Source: Mycobacterium sp. OTB74 (GTDB lineage: Bacteria; Actinomycetota; Actinomycetes; Mycobacteriales; Mycobacteriaceae). Taken from it: 64,000 bases of DNA. Of this stretch, positions 37,969 through 47,060 are shown piece by piece. The notes under the pieces are model-generated. The model had not been told where the DNA came from. It did no database searches and worked only from the letters and a program-made list of their open reading frames with translations. Location: positions 1-64,000 of the forward strand of contig NZ_JARXVD010000029.1 in NCBI RefSeq assembly GCF_029892685.1, written 5' to 3'. The position numbers and the translations under genes are program-made. The first letter of the stretch is position 1. Each line of letters opens with the position of its first letter.

Positions 37969-39348
37969 GTGATCGGGGCAACGGCGGCCGGAACATCTGG
38001 CGACCAACAGGTTTCGTTGATGCAAGGTTGGCTGCCGCTAAGTATTCAGATCGCCGCAACGGTGGTGCTGATCGTGGCGGTCGGCTGGCGTAGTCGGCGT
38101 TGGCGCACGGTGTGGCTACCTGTCGCCGCGGCCTTCGGTGCGGCGCTGACCGCTGGAGCACACTGGTTCGTCACCTCACAAGGGCTGTCCGATGAACCGG
38201 CCCCGACCCAGTTGTGGGTCTGGACCGGGATATCCGGTGCAGCGCTGGCCCTGCTCGTCCTTGGTTGGCGGGCCACTCGATGGTGGCGCCGAGGCCTGGC
38301 GGTGCTGTCGGTACCGCTGTGCGCGTTGTGCGCGGCGTTGGCCTTGAACCTGTGGGTGGGCTACTTCCCCAATGTCGAGACCGCTTGGGGGCAGGTCAGT
38401 TCCGCGCCAGTGCCGGACGAGACCAAGCCGGAAACCGTGGTTGCCATGCAGAAGGCCCGCCAGATACCACGGACCGGCCAGGTTGTCCCGGTTCAGACAG
38501 GCTGGGCTGCATCGGGTTTCAAACATCGCGACGAATTCGTGTACCTGCCGCCGGCGTGGTTCGCCTCCAGTCCGCCGCCGAAGCTGCCGACGTTGATGAT
38601 GATCGGCGGAGAGTTCAACACCCCGGCCGACTGGCTACGCGCAGGCAACGCCATCAAGACCGCCGACGACTTCGCCGCGGCCCACCACGGCAATGCTCCG
38701 GTCATGGTATTCGTCGACTCCGGCGGTGCATTCAACAACGACACCGAATGCGTCAACGGTCCCCGCGGCAACGCGGCCGACCACCTCACCAAAGACGTGG
38801 TGCCGTTCCTGAGCGCCACCTACGGCGTCAGCACCGACCGGCGAAACTGGGGCATCGTGGGCTGGTCGATGGGTGGCACCTGCGCGGTCGACCTGGCGGC
38901 GATGCATCCGGACCTCTTCAGCGCCTTCGAAGACATTGCCGGCGATATCGCGCCCAACGCAGGCACTCGCACCCAGACCATCCAAAGACTGTTCGGCGGC
39001 AACGCATCCCGGTATGCCGACTTCGATCCGATGACGGTGATCGCCCGCCATACGTACAACGACATCTCGGCCTGGTACGACATCAGCGGCCCGGTACTGT
39101 CGCGCGCGTCGCGCGTGCTGCCGGCGCAGACCGTCGCGGCCAACTCACTGTGCCGATTGGGCACCACCCACGGAATGCATTGCGTGGTGGTCGAACAACC
39201 CGGCAAGCACGATTGGCCGTTTGCCGCACAGGCGTTCACGACGGCGCTGCCGTGGCTCGCCGGTCAGGTCGGCACACCCGAGGTGCTCAAGCAACCACTA
39301 CCTGGTGCGACGGCTCCGGCCGTCACGGTCGAGGCCGCGCGGCGGTAG
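37969..39348 (+). CDS. Membrane-anchored alpha/beta hydrolase (esterase family)
   Basis: 459 residues if started at the GTG at 37969; an in-frame ATG at 38020 is an equally good start. Three to four membrane segments fill residues 20-130, then an extracellular esterase-D-like alpha/beta hydrolase follows. The nucleophile is Ser300 in GWSMGG and a late histidine is in GKHDWPF. The fold resembles mycolyltransferase-related esterases, but the substrate is unknown. Homologous in position to Rv1639c. Follows lysX with a 63-base gap on the same strand. Confidence 0.87.
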   Translation: MIGATAAGTSGDQQVSLMQGWLPLSIQIAATVVLIVAVGWRSRRWRTVWLPVAAAFGAALTAGAHWFVTSQGLSDEPAPTQLWVWTGISGAALALLVLGWRATRWWRRGLAVLSVPLCALCAALALNLWVGYFPNVETAWGQVSSAPVPDETKPETVVAMQKARQIPRTGQVVPVQTGWAASGFKHRDEFVYLPPAWFASSPPPKLPTLMMIGGEFNTPADWLRAGNAIKTADDFAAAHHGNAPVMVFVDSGGAFNNDTECVNGPRGNAADHLTKDVVPFLSATYGVSTDRRNWGIVGWSMGGTCAVDLAAMHPDLFSAFEDIAGDIAPNAGTRTQTIQRLFGGNASRYADFDPMTVIARHTYNDISAWYDISGPVLSRASRVLPAQTVAANSLCRLGTTHGMHCVVVEQPGKHDWPFAAQAFTTALPWLAGQVGTPEVLKQPLPGATAPAVTVEAARR

Positions 39349-39405
39349 CCAGTCGCTGGCCTGGCAACCCATCGGACGCGACTATCCGGCGGGTAACGTG
39401 AAGTC

Positions 39406-39741
39406 ATGGCCGACGAATCCGCCGCGCAGCCGCCGTCAAAGGGTCCTGACGAGCCCATCGACGCCGAGATCGTTCCTCTCGAACCGAGTGGCCCCGCAGC
39501 TCCGACAGTTCCGGCCGCTCCCGTCGCGCCGGTGGTAGACCCCGGGTACACCGCCGATGGCGTTCCAACGTTCGAGTCGGTGCGCGAGAAGATCGAAAAC
39601 CGTTACGGCACAGCCATTGGCGCCGCCGAGCTGGCATCGGAGACCCCGGAAGGCCGCTCTGTCGAAGAGCAGTACGAAGCTCGTCAGAAGGCCGCTGCCG
39701 AACGGCTCGAGGAAATCCGTCGTTCGATGCGCGACAGCTGA
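39406..39741 (+). CDS. Small acidic conserved protein
   Basis: 111 residues. The first half is rich in proline and alanine and looks disordered; the second half (from VPTFESVREKIENRYG) is a charged helix ending in EEIRRSMRDS. No known domain was recognised. It is conserved in position downstream of the esterase in mycobacteria. The next gene starts one base after its stop, so the two are coupled. Confidence 0.75.
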   Translation: MADESAAQPPSKGPDEPIDAEIVPLEPSGPAAPTVPAAPVAPVVDPGYTADGVPTFESVREKIENRYGTAIGAAELASETPEGRSVEEQYEARQKAAAERLEEIRRSMRDS

Positions 39742-39742
39742 C

Positions 39743-40909
39743 TTGCGTACCTTCACCGTTGCCGAGCGCCGCGCCCGGTTGGCCCGGCGTCATTTCCTGG
39801 CAGAACCGACGACTGAGCTGAACCAGGTCACCCGGTCATTGGTCGGCCTGCACGCCACTGACCCGGCGACGCCGTATCTCTCGCTGTGGGCACGTCTGCC
39901 CCGCTTCGCCGTCAGCGACCTGGATCAGGCCTTGTACCGGGATCGCGGTCTGGTCAAACACATGGCTATGCGCCGAACCCTGTGGGTGGTGAGCCGTGAG
40001 GATCTGTCCGCGGTCCAAGCCAGTGCCAGCGACCGGGTGGCGGCCACCGAGCGCAAGCGGTTGATTGGTGATGTGCAGAAGGCCGGTATCGCCAGCGATG
40101 GCACGGTCTGGTTGGAGCGCGCCTCGGCGGCGGTGCACCAACACCTGGCCACGGGTGCCGTTGCCAACACGGCTACGCTACGCGCGGCCCTGCCCGAGTT
40201 GTCCGGCCAATGGGATCCGGCGCCCGGAAAGACCTGGGGCGGAAGCACTCCCGTCGCGCCGCGGGTTCTGACGGTGTTATCCGCGCAGGGCACAGTTATG
40301 CGCGGACCCAATGACGGCGGGTGGACGACGGCCCGGCCGCTATGGGCATCAGCGGCGCATTGGTTGCCGGCCCCGGTGACCGCACTGGATGCCGGTGTGG
40401 CGCGAATCTCGTTGCTGCGCAATTGGTTGCACACCTTCGGCCCGGCCACCGAGGCTGACGTGAAGTGGTGGTTCGGCCAGACGCTGAGCTGGGTGCGGGG
40501 CGGGCTGCGGGACGTCGGCGCCGTCGAAGTTGCGTTGGCGGAGTGCAGTACTCCGGGCTATGTGCTGCCTGATGACCTCGACCCCGAACCCGCGATGGCG
40601 CCGTGGGGTGCGCTGGTGCCGGCGCTCGACCCGGCCACCATGGGCTGGCAGGTCCGGGACTGGTACCTGGGCATGCACGCCGGGCAGTTGTTCGACCGCT
40701 CCGGTAACGCCGGGCCGACGGTGTGGTGGGACGGCCGGGTGGTCGGCGCCTGGGGGCAGGACGCCGACGGCCATGTGCAGCTGGTCTACGCCGAAGATGT
40801 ACCTACGGCGGCCCGAAAGCTATTGCAACGCAAGGCTGCTGAACTCACCGATTGGCTCGACGGAGTGCAGATCAGGCCGCGCTTTCCGTCGCCGCTGACC
40901 CCGCGCTAG
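39743..40909 (+). CDS. Winged-helix DNA-binding protein of the HTH_42 (AlkZ/YcaQ) superfamily
   Basis: 388 residues from a TTG start at 39743, one base after the previous stop; no ATG or GTG fits the conserved N-terminus. Three winged-helix-like repeats make up the protein. Conserved markers are SLVGLHATDPATPYLSLWARL and HMAMRRTLWVV. AlkZ and YcaQ DNA glycosylases carry a Gln-x-(Asp/Gln) catalytic motif at the first block; here the aligned residues are His-Ala-Thr. It may therefore be a non-glycosylase or a different subfamily. Its end lies six bases from the convergent flavin reductase-like gene. Confidence 0.82.
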   Translation: MRTFTVAERRARLARRHFLAEPTTELNQVTRSLVGLHATDPATPYLSLWARLPRFAVSDLDQALYRDRGLVKHMAMRRTLWVVSREDLSAVQASASDRVAATERKRLIGDVQKAGIASDGTVWLERASAAVHQHLATGAVANTATLRAALPELSGQWDPAPGKTWGGSTPVAPRVLTVLSAQGTVMRGPNDGGWTTARPLWASAAHWLPAPVTALDAGVARISLLRNWLHTFGPATEADVKWWFGQTLSWVRGGLRDVGAVEVALAECSTPGYVLPDDLDPEPAMAPWGALVPALDPATMGWQVRDWYLGMHAGQLFDRSGNAGPTVWWDGRVVGAWGQDADGHVQLVYAEDVPTAARKLLQRKAAELTDWLDGVQIRPRFPSPLTPR

Positions 40910-40915
40910 GCCGCG

Positions 40916-41545
40916 TCAGCGGCGACGGGTCTTTCCGAGGCGCCGTCCCGTGCCGAAGTAATCGCGGAAGACGTACAACGCCGGCGACCATGCGTCAGTG
41001 TCGATGTAGTTGGTGGCCGTGTCGGCGAGGTGTCTGTCGGCGTGCACGGTCCGGACGTAGGTCTCCACGATCCGGAAGCCGTCTCCGTCCGGCCCGGCCG
41101 GCACGTGGATAGCCTGGACTTCGGCCTCACATTGGATCGCGCACTCGGCGATTCGCGGTGGGCCAACCGACGCAGAGGGCTGCGGCGTGAATCCACCCGG
41201 CGACCATTTGTCGTTTGTGTAGCAGAACTGGTCAGCCTTGTGCGCCGCTGGCGGGTTACGGCCGGTCAGCAGAGCGATCGCCTCGACCTGCGCCCATCTG
41301 TCGGCGTGCGGGTAATTGATCACGCATTCGCCTTCCCGCGCCAGGTTGGCGAACGTTTGGGAGGTCGCCTCCCACCCCAGCACGATGGTTCGTCCGAGCG
41401 CCCAGGTCGAGGACATCGGCCCGATGTTGACCGAACCATCGGGACTTGTCGTGGTGACCAGCGCAATCGGTGTACCGACGTACAGCACCTTGGGACGAAC
41501 GATCACGTGCGTGTGCTCGAGTTGGACCGGGATGTCGGATGGCAT
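40916..41545 (-). CDS. Flavin reductase-like (FMN-binding split barrel) protein
   Basis: 209 residues from the ATG at 41545, chosen because GGTGG lies four bases before it. The flavoredoxin-type split barrel is recognisable (PIALVTTTSPDGSVNIGPMS, then NLAREGECVINYP). Expected to bind FMN and act in electron transfer or as the reductase of a two-component oxygenase. Divergent from an ArsR-type regulator, with two small dyads in the 64-base gap, so it is a likely target of that regulator. Confidence 0.83.
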   Translation of the reverse strand: MPSDIPVQLEHTHVIVRPKVLYVGTPIALVTTTSPDGSVNIGPMSSTWALGRTIVLGWEATSQTFANLAREGECVINYPHADRWAQVEAIALLTGRNPPAAHKADQFCYTNDKWSPGGFTPQPSASVGPPRIAECAIQCEAEVQAIHVPAGPDGDGFRIVETYVRTVHADRHLADTATNYIDTDAWSPALYVFRDYFGTGRRLGKTRRR

Positions 41546-41569
41546 GTGTCCACCGTTGCACCGCAATGA

Positions 41570-41598
41570 TTCGGTAGCCGCCGAACTATTGCGTAGTT
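41570..41598. promoter_or_regulatory. Dyads in the flavin reductase/ArsR divergent promoter
   Basis: TTCGG-6-CCGAA (41570-41585) and AACTA-5-TAGTT (41584-41598) overlap in the short gap between the divergent genes. The ArsR-type gene starts 12 bases later. They are candidate operator sites; the assignment is by position only. Confidence 0.4.
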
Positions 41599-41609
41599 AG
41601 CGTTGGCGC

Positions 41610-42293
41610 ATGCCCACCTACGCCCACTCTGTACCGGACATCGCGGCTATCGGACGCCTGCTCGGCGACGATAGCCGTGCCGCGATGACGCTGGCTCTGA
41701 TGGACGGCCGGGCGTGGACTGTGGGTGAAATCGCGCGCTATCTGGGTATCGCCAAGTCGACTGCGACCGAACACGCGCACCGACTGGTCGATGGCGGCTT
41801 GTTGACTGAGGCCCATCAGGGCCGACATCGCTACCTGAGGCTGGCCGGCCCAGACGTCGCGGAGGCGGTCGAGGCCTTGGGGGCGCTGAGCGGCACAATG
41901 CTGACCCCGCAGCACACCCTCTCGGCCGGCACCCGCGACACGGCCCTGCGAGCCGGGCGAACGTGCTATCGCCACCTGGCCGGCCGGCTCGGCGTCGATT
42001 TGGTGGAAGCACTGCACGAACGCGAAATCGTCACCCGGGATTGGGAACTCGGACCGAATGGCGCCGACTGGTTCGCCCAACTCGACATCACGCCCCAGCC
42101 ATCCCGAAAGCCACTACTGCGAGCGTGCCTTGACTGGACCGAACGGCGTGACCACCTCGCCGGCGCGTACGGCGACGCGCTGTGCGACCACCTGCTGCGG
42201 ACGTCCTGGCTCGCGCGGCGTGGCACGACACGTGCGGTGCGGCTCACCGACAAAGGGCGGGCCGAACTCGCGCAGCTCGGCATAGACCTGTAG
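41610..42293 (+). CDS. ArsR-type winged helix transcriptional regulator
   Basis: 227 residues. An N-terminal winged helix (about residues 10-75; WTVGEIARYLGIAKSTATEH) is followed by a longer C-terminal domain ending in a second wing-like segment (TTRAVRLTDKGRAELAQLGI). The metal-binding cysteine box of classical ArsR is absent; Cys118 and Cys140 are far from the DNA helix. Divergent from the flavin reductase-like gene, which it probably regulates. Confidence 0.83.
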   Translation: MPTYAHSVPDIAAIGRLLGDDSRAAMTLALMDGRAWTVGEIARYLGIAKSTATEHAHRLVDGGLLTEAHQGRHRYLRLAGPDVAEAVEALGALSGTMLTPQHTLSAGTRDTALRAGRTCYRHLAGRLGVDLVEALHEREIVTRDWELGPNGADWFAQLDITPQPSRKPLLRACLDWTERRDHLAGAYGDALCDHLLRTSWLARRGTTRAVRLTDKGRAELAQLGIDL

Positions 42294-42316
42294 CAGACTG
42301 CCGCGACCCTTACGTA

Positions 42317-45211
42317 CTAGGCGCTGACCTTGCGGCGCTTGGCCTTTGGCGGTTCCGGCACGTCGACGAGTTCGGCCAGGAACTGCCCGGTGTAGCTGCC
42401 CGAGTTGGCCGCGACATCCTCCGGGGTACCCGACGCAACGACGGTGCCGCCGCCCGCTCCCCCTTCGGGTCCCATGTCCACAATCCAGTCCGAGGTCTTG
42501 ATCACGTCCAGATTGTGCTCGATGACGATGACCGTATTGCCTTTGTCGACAAGGCCATTGATCACCTTGAGCAACTTGCGGATGTCCTCGAAATGCAGGC
42601 CGGTGGTCGGTTCGTCGAGGATGTAGATGGTCCGTCCAGTCGAGCGTTTTTGCAGCTCGGCCGCCAACTTCACGCGCTGCGCCTCACCGCCGGACAGTGT
42701 CGGTGCGGGCTGGCCCAACCGAACGTAACCAAGACCCACGTCGACGAGGGTCTTGAGGTAGCGGTGGATCGAGCTGATGGGCTCGAAGAATTCGGTGGCC
42801 TCCTCGATGGACATGTCGAGGACCTCGGAGATGGTCTTGCCCTTGTAATGCACCTCAAGGGTCTCCCGGTTGTACCGGGCGCCGTGACAGACCTCGCATG
42901 GCACATACACGTCGGGCAGGAAGTTCATCTCGATCTTGATGGTGCCGTCGCCGGAGCACGCCTCGCAGCGGCCGCCTTTGACGTTGAACGAGAATCGACC
43001 AGGCTGATAGCCGCGGACTTTCGCTTCGGTGGTGGCGGCGAACAGCGTCCGGATCTTGTCGAACACCCCGGTGTAGGTGGCCGGGTTGGACCGCGGTGTG
43101 CGGCCGATGGGCGATTGGTCGACCCGAACCAACTTGTCGAGTTGCTCGAGTCCGTTGATCCGGGTGTGCCGGCCTGGCACCTGCCGGGCACCGTTGAGCT
43201 TGTTGGCCAGCACCGAGGCCAGGATGTCGTTGACCAACGTCGACTTGCCCGAACCCGAGACGCCGGTGACCGAGGTCAGTACGCCGAGCGGGAATGCCAC
43301 GTCGACATCTTTGAGGTTGTGTTCCCGTGCACCGACGACAGTGACCTGCCGTTTGCGATCGACCGGCCGGCGCACCGCCGGGACCTCGATGCTCTCACGG
43401 CCCGAAAGATAAGCTCCGGTAAGCGAATTCGGGTTGTCGAGCAACTCCTTGTAGGTACCACTGTGCACGATCTGACCGCCGTGCTCACCGGCCGCCGGTC
43501 CGATGTCCACCACCCAGTCGGCGTGCGCGATGGTGTCGAGGTCGTGCTCGACGACGATCAAGGTGTTGCCCAGGTCCCGCAGCCTCACCAGAGTATCGAT
43601 GAGCCGGCGGTTGTCCCGTTGATGCAAGCCGATGGACGGCTCATCCAGCACGTACAGCACACCGACCAGACCGGACCCGATCTGGGTGGCCAGCCGAATA
43701 CGTTGCGCCTCACCGCCGGACAGTGTTCCCGCCGCACGGGACAGCGTGAGGTAGTCCAGCCCGACGTCGAGCAGGAAGCCCAGCCGCGACTGCACCTCCT
43801 TGAGCACCTGGCCCGCGATGGCCTGCTCGCGGGTGCCCAGAGTCAGCGCATTGAGGAAAACCGAGCAGTCCGAGATGGACAGATCACACACCTGCGCAAT
43901 GGATTTCGCATCGTCGCCGGCCGACAGCGTGACCGAGAGAATCTCCGGCTTGAGCCGGGTGCCTTCGCAGACGGGGCACGGGATATCCCGCATGAAGCCC
44001 TCGTAGCGTTCCTTCATCTGCTCGGATTCGGTCTGCTCCATCCGGCGCTGAAGAAAGGCCAGCACACCTTCAAAATCCGCGTAATATGAGCGCGTGCGAC
44101 CATACCGGTTCCGGTACCGCACGTGCACCTGATGGTCGGAGCCTTCCAGAATTGCCTTGCGCGCCTTGGCCGGAAGCTGACGCCACGGGGTGTCGACATC
44201 GAAACCCAACTCCTCGCCGAGACCCGCCATCATGCGGGTGAAGTATTCTGCGTTGTGGCCCATGGACCATGGGGCGACAGCTCCCTCGGCAAGGGTCAGC
44301 TCCGGGTCAGGCACCACCAGGTCCGGGTCGACTTCCTTGCGGATGCCCAATCCGGTGCAGTCAGGGCAGGCACCGTACGGCGAATTGAACGAAAACGACC
44401 GTGGCTCAAGGTCATCGACGGCCAGCGGGTGCCCGTTGGGGCAGGCCAGCTTCTCGGAGAACCGCTGCTCGCGGTGCGGCGCATCCTCGTCGACGTCGAC
44501 GAACTCCAGCACCACGATGCCATCGGCCAACCCGAGCGTCGTTTCCACCGAATCGGTCAGTCGCTGTTTGGAGCTGGCCTTGACGGTCAGCCTGTCGACC
44601 ACCACCTCGATGTCGTGTTTTTCCTGCTTCTTCAGCTTGGGCGGATCCGTCAGCGGATGCACCACACCGTCGACGCGCACGCGGCTGTAGCCCTGGCTGT
44701 TGAGCTTCTCGAACAGGTCGACAAACTCGCCTTTACGGGTACGCACCACGGGCGCGAGCACCTGGAACCGGATGCCCTCATCCATGGCGAGCACCTGGTC
44801 GACGATTTGTTGCGGGGTCTGGCGCGCGATGCGCTCACCACACGTCGGGCAGTGCGGGGTGCCGGCCCGGGCGTACAGCAGACGCAGATAGTCGTAGACC
44901 TCGGTGATGGTGCCGACGGTCGAGCGCGGGTTGCGGTTGGTGGACTTCTGGTCGATGGACACCGCCGGCGACAAGCCCTCGATGAAGTCGACATCGGGCT
45001 TGTCCATCTGGCCAAGGAACTGGCGCGCATAGGCCGACAGCGACTCGACGTAGCGGCGCTGTCCCTCGGCGAAGATAGTGTCGAACGCCAGCGAACTCTT
45101 GCCCGAGCCGGACAGACCGGTGAATACGATCAGCGAGTCTCTGGGCAGGTCAAGGTCGATTCCGCGCAGGTTGTGCTCACGCGCACCTTTGACGATCAGA
45201 CGGTCGGACAC
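42317..45211 (-). CDS. uvrA: Excinuclease ABC subunit A
   Basis: 964-residue damage-recognition ATPase of nucleotide excision repair, from a GTG start at 45211 (the frame remains open upstream but the family begins MSDRLIVKGAREHNL). Two ABC-type ATPase halves with Walker A GLSGSGKSS (32-40) and GVSGSGKST; two zinc modules are seen (CPTCGER, then CPDCTGLG, and CEACSGDG...CEVCHG). Ends 23 bases from the convergent ArsR-type gene. No LexA box was found in front of it. Confidence 0.97.
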   Translation of the reverse strand: MSDRLIVKGAREHNLRGIDLDLPRDSLIVFTGLSGSGKSSLAFDTIFAEGQRRYVESLSAYARQFLGQMDKPDVDFIEGLSPAVSIDQKSTNRNPRSTVGTITEVYDYLRLLYARAGTPHCPTCGERIARQTPQQIVDQVLAMDEGIRFQVLAPVVRTRKGEFVDLFEKLNSQGYSRVRVDGVVHPLTDPPKLKKQEKHDIEVVVDRLTVKASSKQRLTDSVETTLGLADGIVVLEFVDVDEDAPHREQRFSEKLACPNGHPLAVDDLEPRSFSFNSPYGACPDCTGLGIRKEVDPDLVVPDPELTLAEGAVAPWSMGHNAEYFTRMMAGLGEELGFDVDTPWRQLPAKARKAILEGSDHQVHVRYRNRYGRTRSYYADFEGVLAFLQRRMEQTESEQMKERYEGFMRDIPCPVCEGTRLKPEILSVTLSAGDDAKSIAQVCDLSISDCSVFLNALTLGTREQAIAGQVLKEVQSRLGFLLDVGLDYLTLSRAAGTLSGGEAQRIRLATQIGSGLVGVLYVLDEPSIGLHQRDNRRLIDTLVRLRDLGNTLIVVEHDLDTIAHADWVVDIGPAAGEHGGQIVHSGTYKELLDNPNSLTGAYLSGRESIEVPAVRRPVDRKRQVTVVGAREHNLKDVDVAFPLGVLTSVTGVSGSGKSTLVNDILASVLANKLNGARQVPGRHTRINGLEQLDKLVRVDQSPIGRTPRSNPATYTGVFDKIRTLFAATTEAKVRGYQPGRFSFNVKGGRCEACSGDGTIKIEMNFLPDVYVPCEVCHGARYNRETLEVHYKGKTISEVLDMSIEEATEFFEPISSIHRYLKTLVDVGLGYVRLGQPAPTLSGGEAQRVKLAAELQKRSTGRTIYILDEPTTGLHFEDIRKLLKVINGLVDKGNTVIVIEHNLDVIKTSDWIVDMGPEGGAGGGTVVASGTPEDVAANSGSYTGQFLAELVDVPEPPKAKRRKVSA

Positions 45212-45322
45212 GCGTTTCCCTTCACCCCTGCTGTGTGCAATGCAGACACCACAGCGCCATGCTATGTGCCGCCACCGACAAGCCCCAGCCAAGTCCGAGC
45301 CCAGTGCCGAGCCCAAGCCCGA

Positions 45323-45328
45323 TACGGT
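45323..45328 (+). promoter_or_regulatory. -10 element of the metallo-hydrolase gene
   Basis: TACGGT ends six bases before the ATG at 45335, so the start of transcription would coincide with the start codon. No ribosome site precedes the ATG. Confidence 0.4.
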
Positions 45329-45334
45329 GGCCTT

Positions 45335-46009
45335 ATGACTGTCGTCGATGACACCTACACCGGCCACCTCGAGCCCGGTACCGCAGCGCGTCGCACACTG
45401 CCAAGCGCAACCATCATCAAGGCCTCGGTCGGCCCGATGGACAACAACGCCTACCTCATCACCTGTTCCCACACGGGAAAGACGCTGCTCATCGACGCCG
45501 CCAATGACGGGGCGGTGCTGGTCGAGCTGATCAAGAGCCAGGCGCCGAACGTCGACCTCATCGTCACCAGCCACCAGCATTTCGACCACTGGCAGGCCCT
45601 GGCCGAGGTGGCCGAGGCCACCGGCGCGCCGACGGCCGCGCACGCGCTGGACGCCGAGCCGCTACCGGTCAAGCCGGACCGGATCCTGGCCGACGGCGAC
45701 ACCATCACCGTCGGTCATCTGGTCTTCGACGTTATTCACCTACAGGGACACACCGAAGGCTCGGTGGCGCTGGCGCTGCGCGGCGCCGATAGTGATGTCA
45801 CTCACCTGTTCACCGGAGACTGCCTGTTTCCGGGCGGCGTCGGGAAGACCTGGCAGGAAGGCGACTTCGAGCGTCTGCTGGGCGACGTCACCCGCAAGGT
45901 GTTCGACGCCTACCCGGATTCGACGGTGATCTACCCCGGCCATGGCGACGACACCACCCTCGGGGCCGAGCGGCCGCACCTGGACGAGTGGCGGGCGCGG
46001 GGCTGGTAG
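45335..46009 (+). CDS. Metallo-beta-lactamase fold hydrolase (glyoxalase II-like)
   Basis: 224 residues. The metal-binding motif SHQHFDHW supplies the HxHxDH residues, and GHTEGS, TGDCLFP and PGHGDD supply the others. Resembles hydroxyacylglutathione hydrolase-type enzymes; since mycobacteria lack glutathione, the substrate may be a mycothiol or other thioester. Corresponds to Rv1637c. It is divergent from uvrA. Its end lies four bases from the convergent oxidoreductase gene. Confidence 0.9.
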   Translation: MTVVDDTYTGHLEPGTAARRTLPSATIIKASVGPMDNNAYLITCSHTGKTLLIDAANDGAVLVELIKSQAPNVDLIVTSHQHFDHWQALAEVAEATGAPTAAHALDAEPLPVKPDRILADGDTITVGHLVFDVIHLQGHTEGSVALALRGADSDVTHLFTGDCLFPGGVGKTWQEGDFERLLGDVTRKVFDAYPDSTVIYPGHGDDTTLGAERPHLDEWRARGW

Positions 46010-46013
46010 CCGC

Positions 46014-46946
46014 TCAGAGCTTGGCGATCACCTGCTCGCCAAACAGCGCAATCGCCTCCTTGGCATGCGCCAGGCTGTCGCCGGGCACTTGCACCTGCAC
46101 CCAGGTGACGCCGAGTGCGGCCAGCCTCTCGATGCCGCCGAGGTAGGCGTCGGCGTCGAATCCGTCGTGGCCTGGCACGCCGCCCACGTTGTTGCTGAAG
46201 GTGATGTCCAACCCATCGGGATTGCGCCCTGCCTCGTCCAAGCGGCGGCGTAGATCCTCGATTCCGGCCTGCAATTCGGCCAGCGACTCCAGCGACGCCG
46301 TGCGCGCCGTCTGGGCGAGGACCGCCGGCGCGGGGAACGGGCACCAACCGTCGCCGTAGGCAACCGCGCGACGGCGGGCCGCAGCCGTGTTGCCGCCGAT
46401 CCAGATAGGCGGCGGAGATGCCGGCCGCGGATGCGCGGTGATGCCCGTCGCGGTGAAGTGCCTGCCCTCGAAGCAGACGTCGTCGGTGGTCCAGATCGCC
46501 CGGATGACCTGTAATGCTTCCTCTACCAGCGCCGCCCGCTCTTCGAAATCGACACCCAGAGCGGTGAATTCACGCTTGAGGTAGCCGACGCCGACCGCCA
46601 GGGTGAACCGCCCGCCGGACAACAGGTCCAACGTCGCACCGGCTTTGGCGACCAGGAACGGATTTCGGTACGGCAGTACCACCACGTTCGGGATCAATCG
46701 CATGGTGCTGGTGTGCGCTGCGGCAAACCCCATGGCAACGAACGGATCCAAGGCGTCGTGGCCGCCTGCCTGCAGCCACTTGTCCGTCGGCGCGGGGTGA
46801 TCGGTGAAGCCGAAGCCCGCGAACCCCGCGGCTTCGGCGGCGGCCGCGACCGCGGCGATGCCCGCGCCGTCGACCAACTCCGGGTTGTACGGGTGGCTGT
46901 GCATCGGGTGGGTGATGGCGAATCTCATCGGACCTGGTTGCGTCAC
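46014..46946 (-). CDS. F420-dependent LLM-class oxidoreductase
   Basis: 310 residues from a GTG at 46946; the ATG at 46928 (MRFAITHPM) is an equally good start. Luciferase-like TIM barrel with the markers FTDHP, NVVVLPYRNPFLVAKAGATLD, SGGRFTLAVGVG and PPIWIGGN, characteristic of the actinobacterial F420-dependent subgroup. The substrate is unknown. It is monocistronic: the stress protein gene upstream has its own terminator. Confidence 0.9.
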   Translation of the reverse strand: MTQPGPMRFAITHPMHSHPYNPELVDGAGIAAVAAAAEAAGFAGFGFTDHPAPTDKWLQAGGHDALDPFVAMGFAAAHTSTMRLIPNVVVLPYRNPFLVAKAGATLDLLSGGRFTLAVGVGYLKREFTALGVDFEERAALVEEALQVIRAIWTTDDVCFEGRHFTATGITAHPRPASPPPIWIGGNTAAARRRAVAYGDGWCPFPAPAVLAQTARTASLESLAELQAGIEDLRRRLDEAGRNPDGLDITFSNNVGGVPGHDGFDADAYLGGIERLAALGVTWVQVQVPGDSLAHAKEAIALFGEQVIAKL

Positions 46947-47014
46947 TCACCTACCGTGACACTTTCGCTCATATTTGTAAATGCCAGCGCGGGAACCGAT
47001 GGCGCACAAATAGC

Positions 47015-47043
47015 GAGGCACCCGGTGAATCACCGGGTGCCTC
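47015..47043 (-). terminator. Terminator after the universal stress protein gene
   Basis: A perfect 13-bp stem, GAGGCACCCGGTG / CACCGGGTGCCTC, with a three-base loop, begins 18 bases past the stress protein stop. On the minus strand it is followed by GCTATTTG, a weak U-tract, as is usual for mycobacterial terminators. It separates this gene from the oxidoreductase gene downstream. Confidence 0.8.
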
Positions 47044-47060
47044 CGCCAAACTCGCTGATA

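Noticed and set aside
42182..44089. Forward open frame across uvrA
   Set aside because: Antisense to uvrA; repeats the reverse complement of its ATPase motifs.
45212..45334. LexA box in front of uvrA (and 52599-52686 in front of uvrB)
   Set aside because: No TCGAAC-n4-GTTCGA-type palindrome was found in either region by eye.
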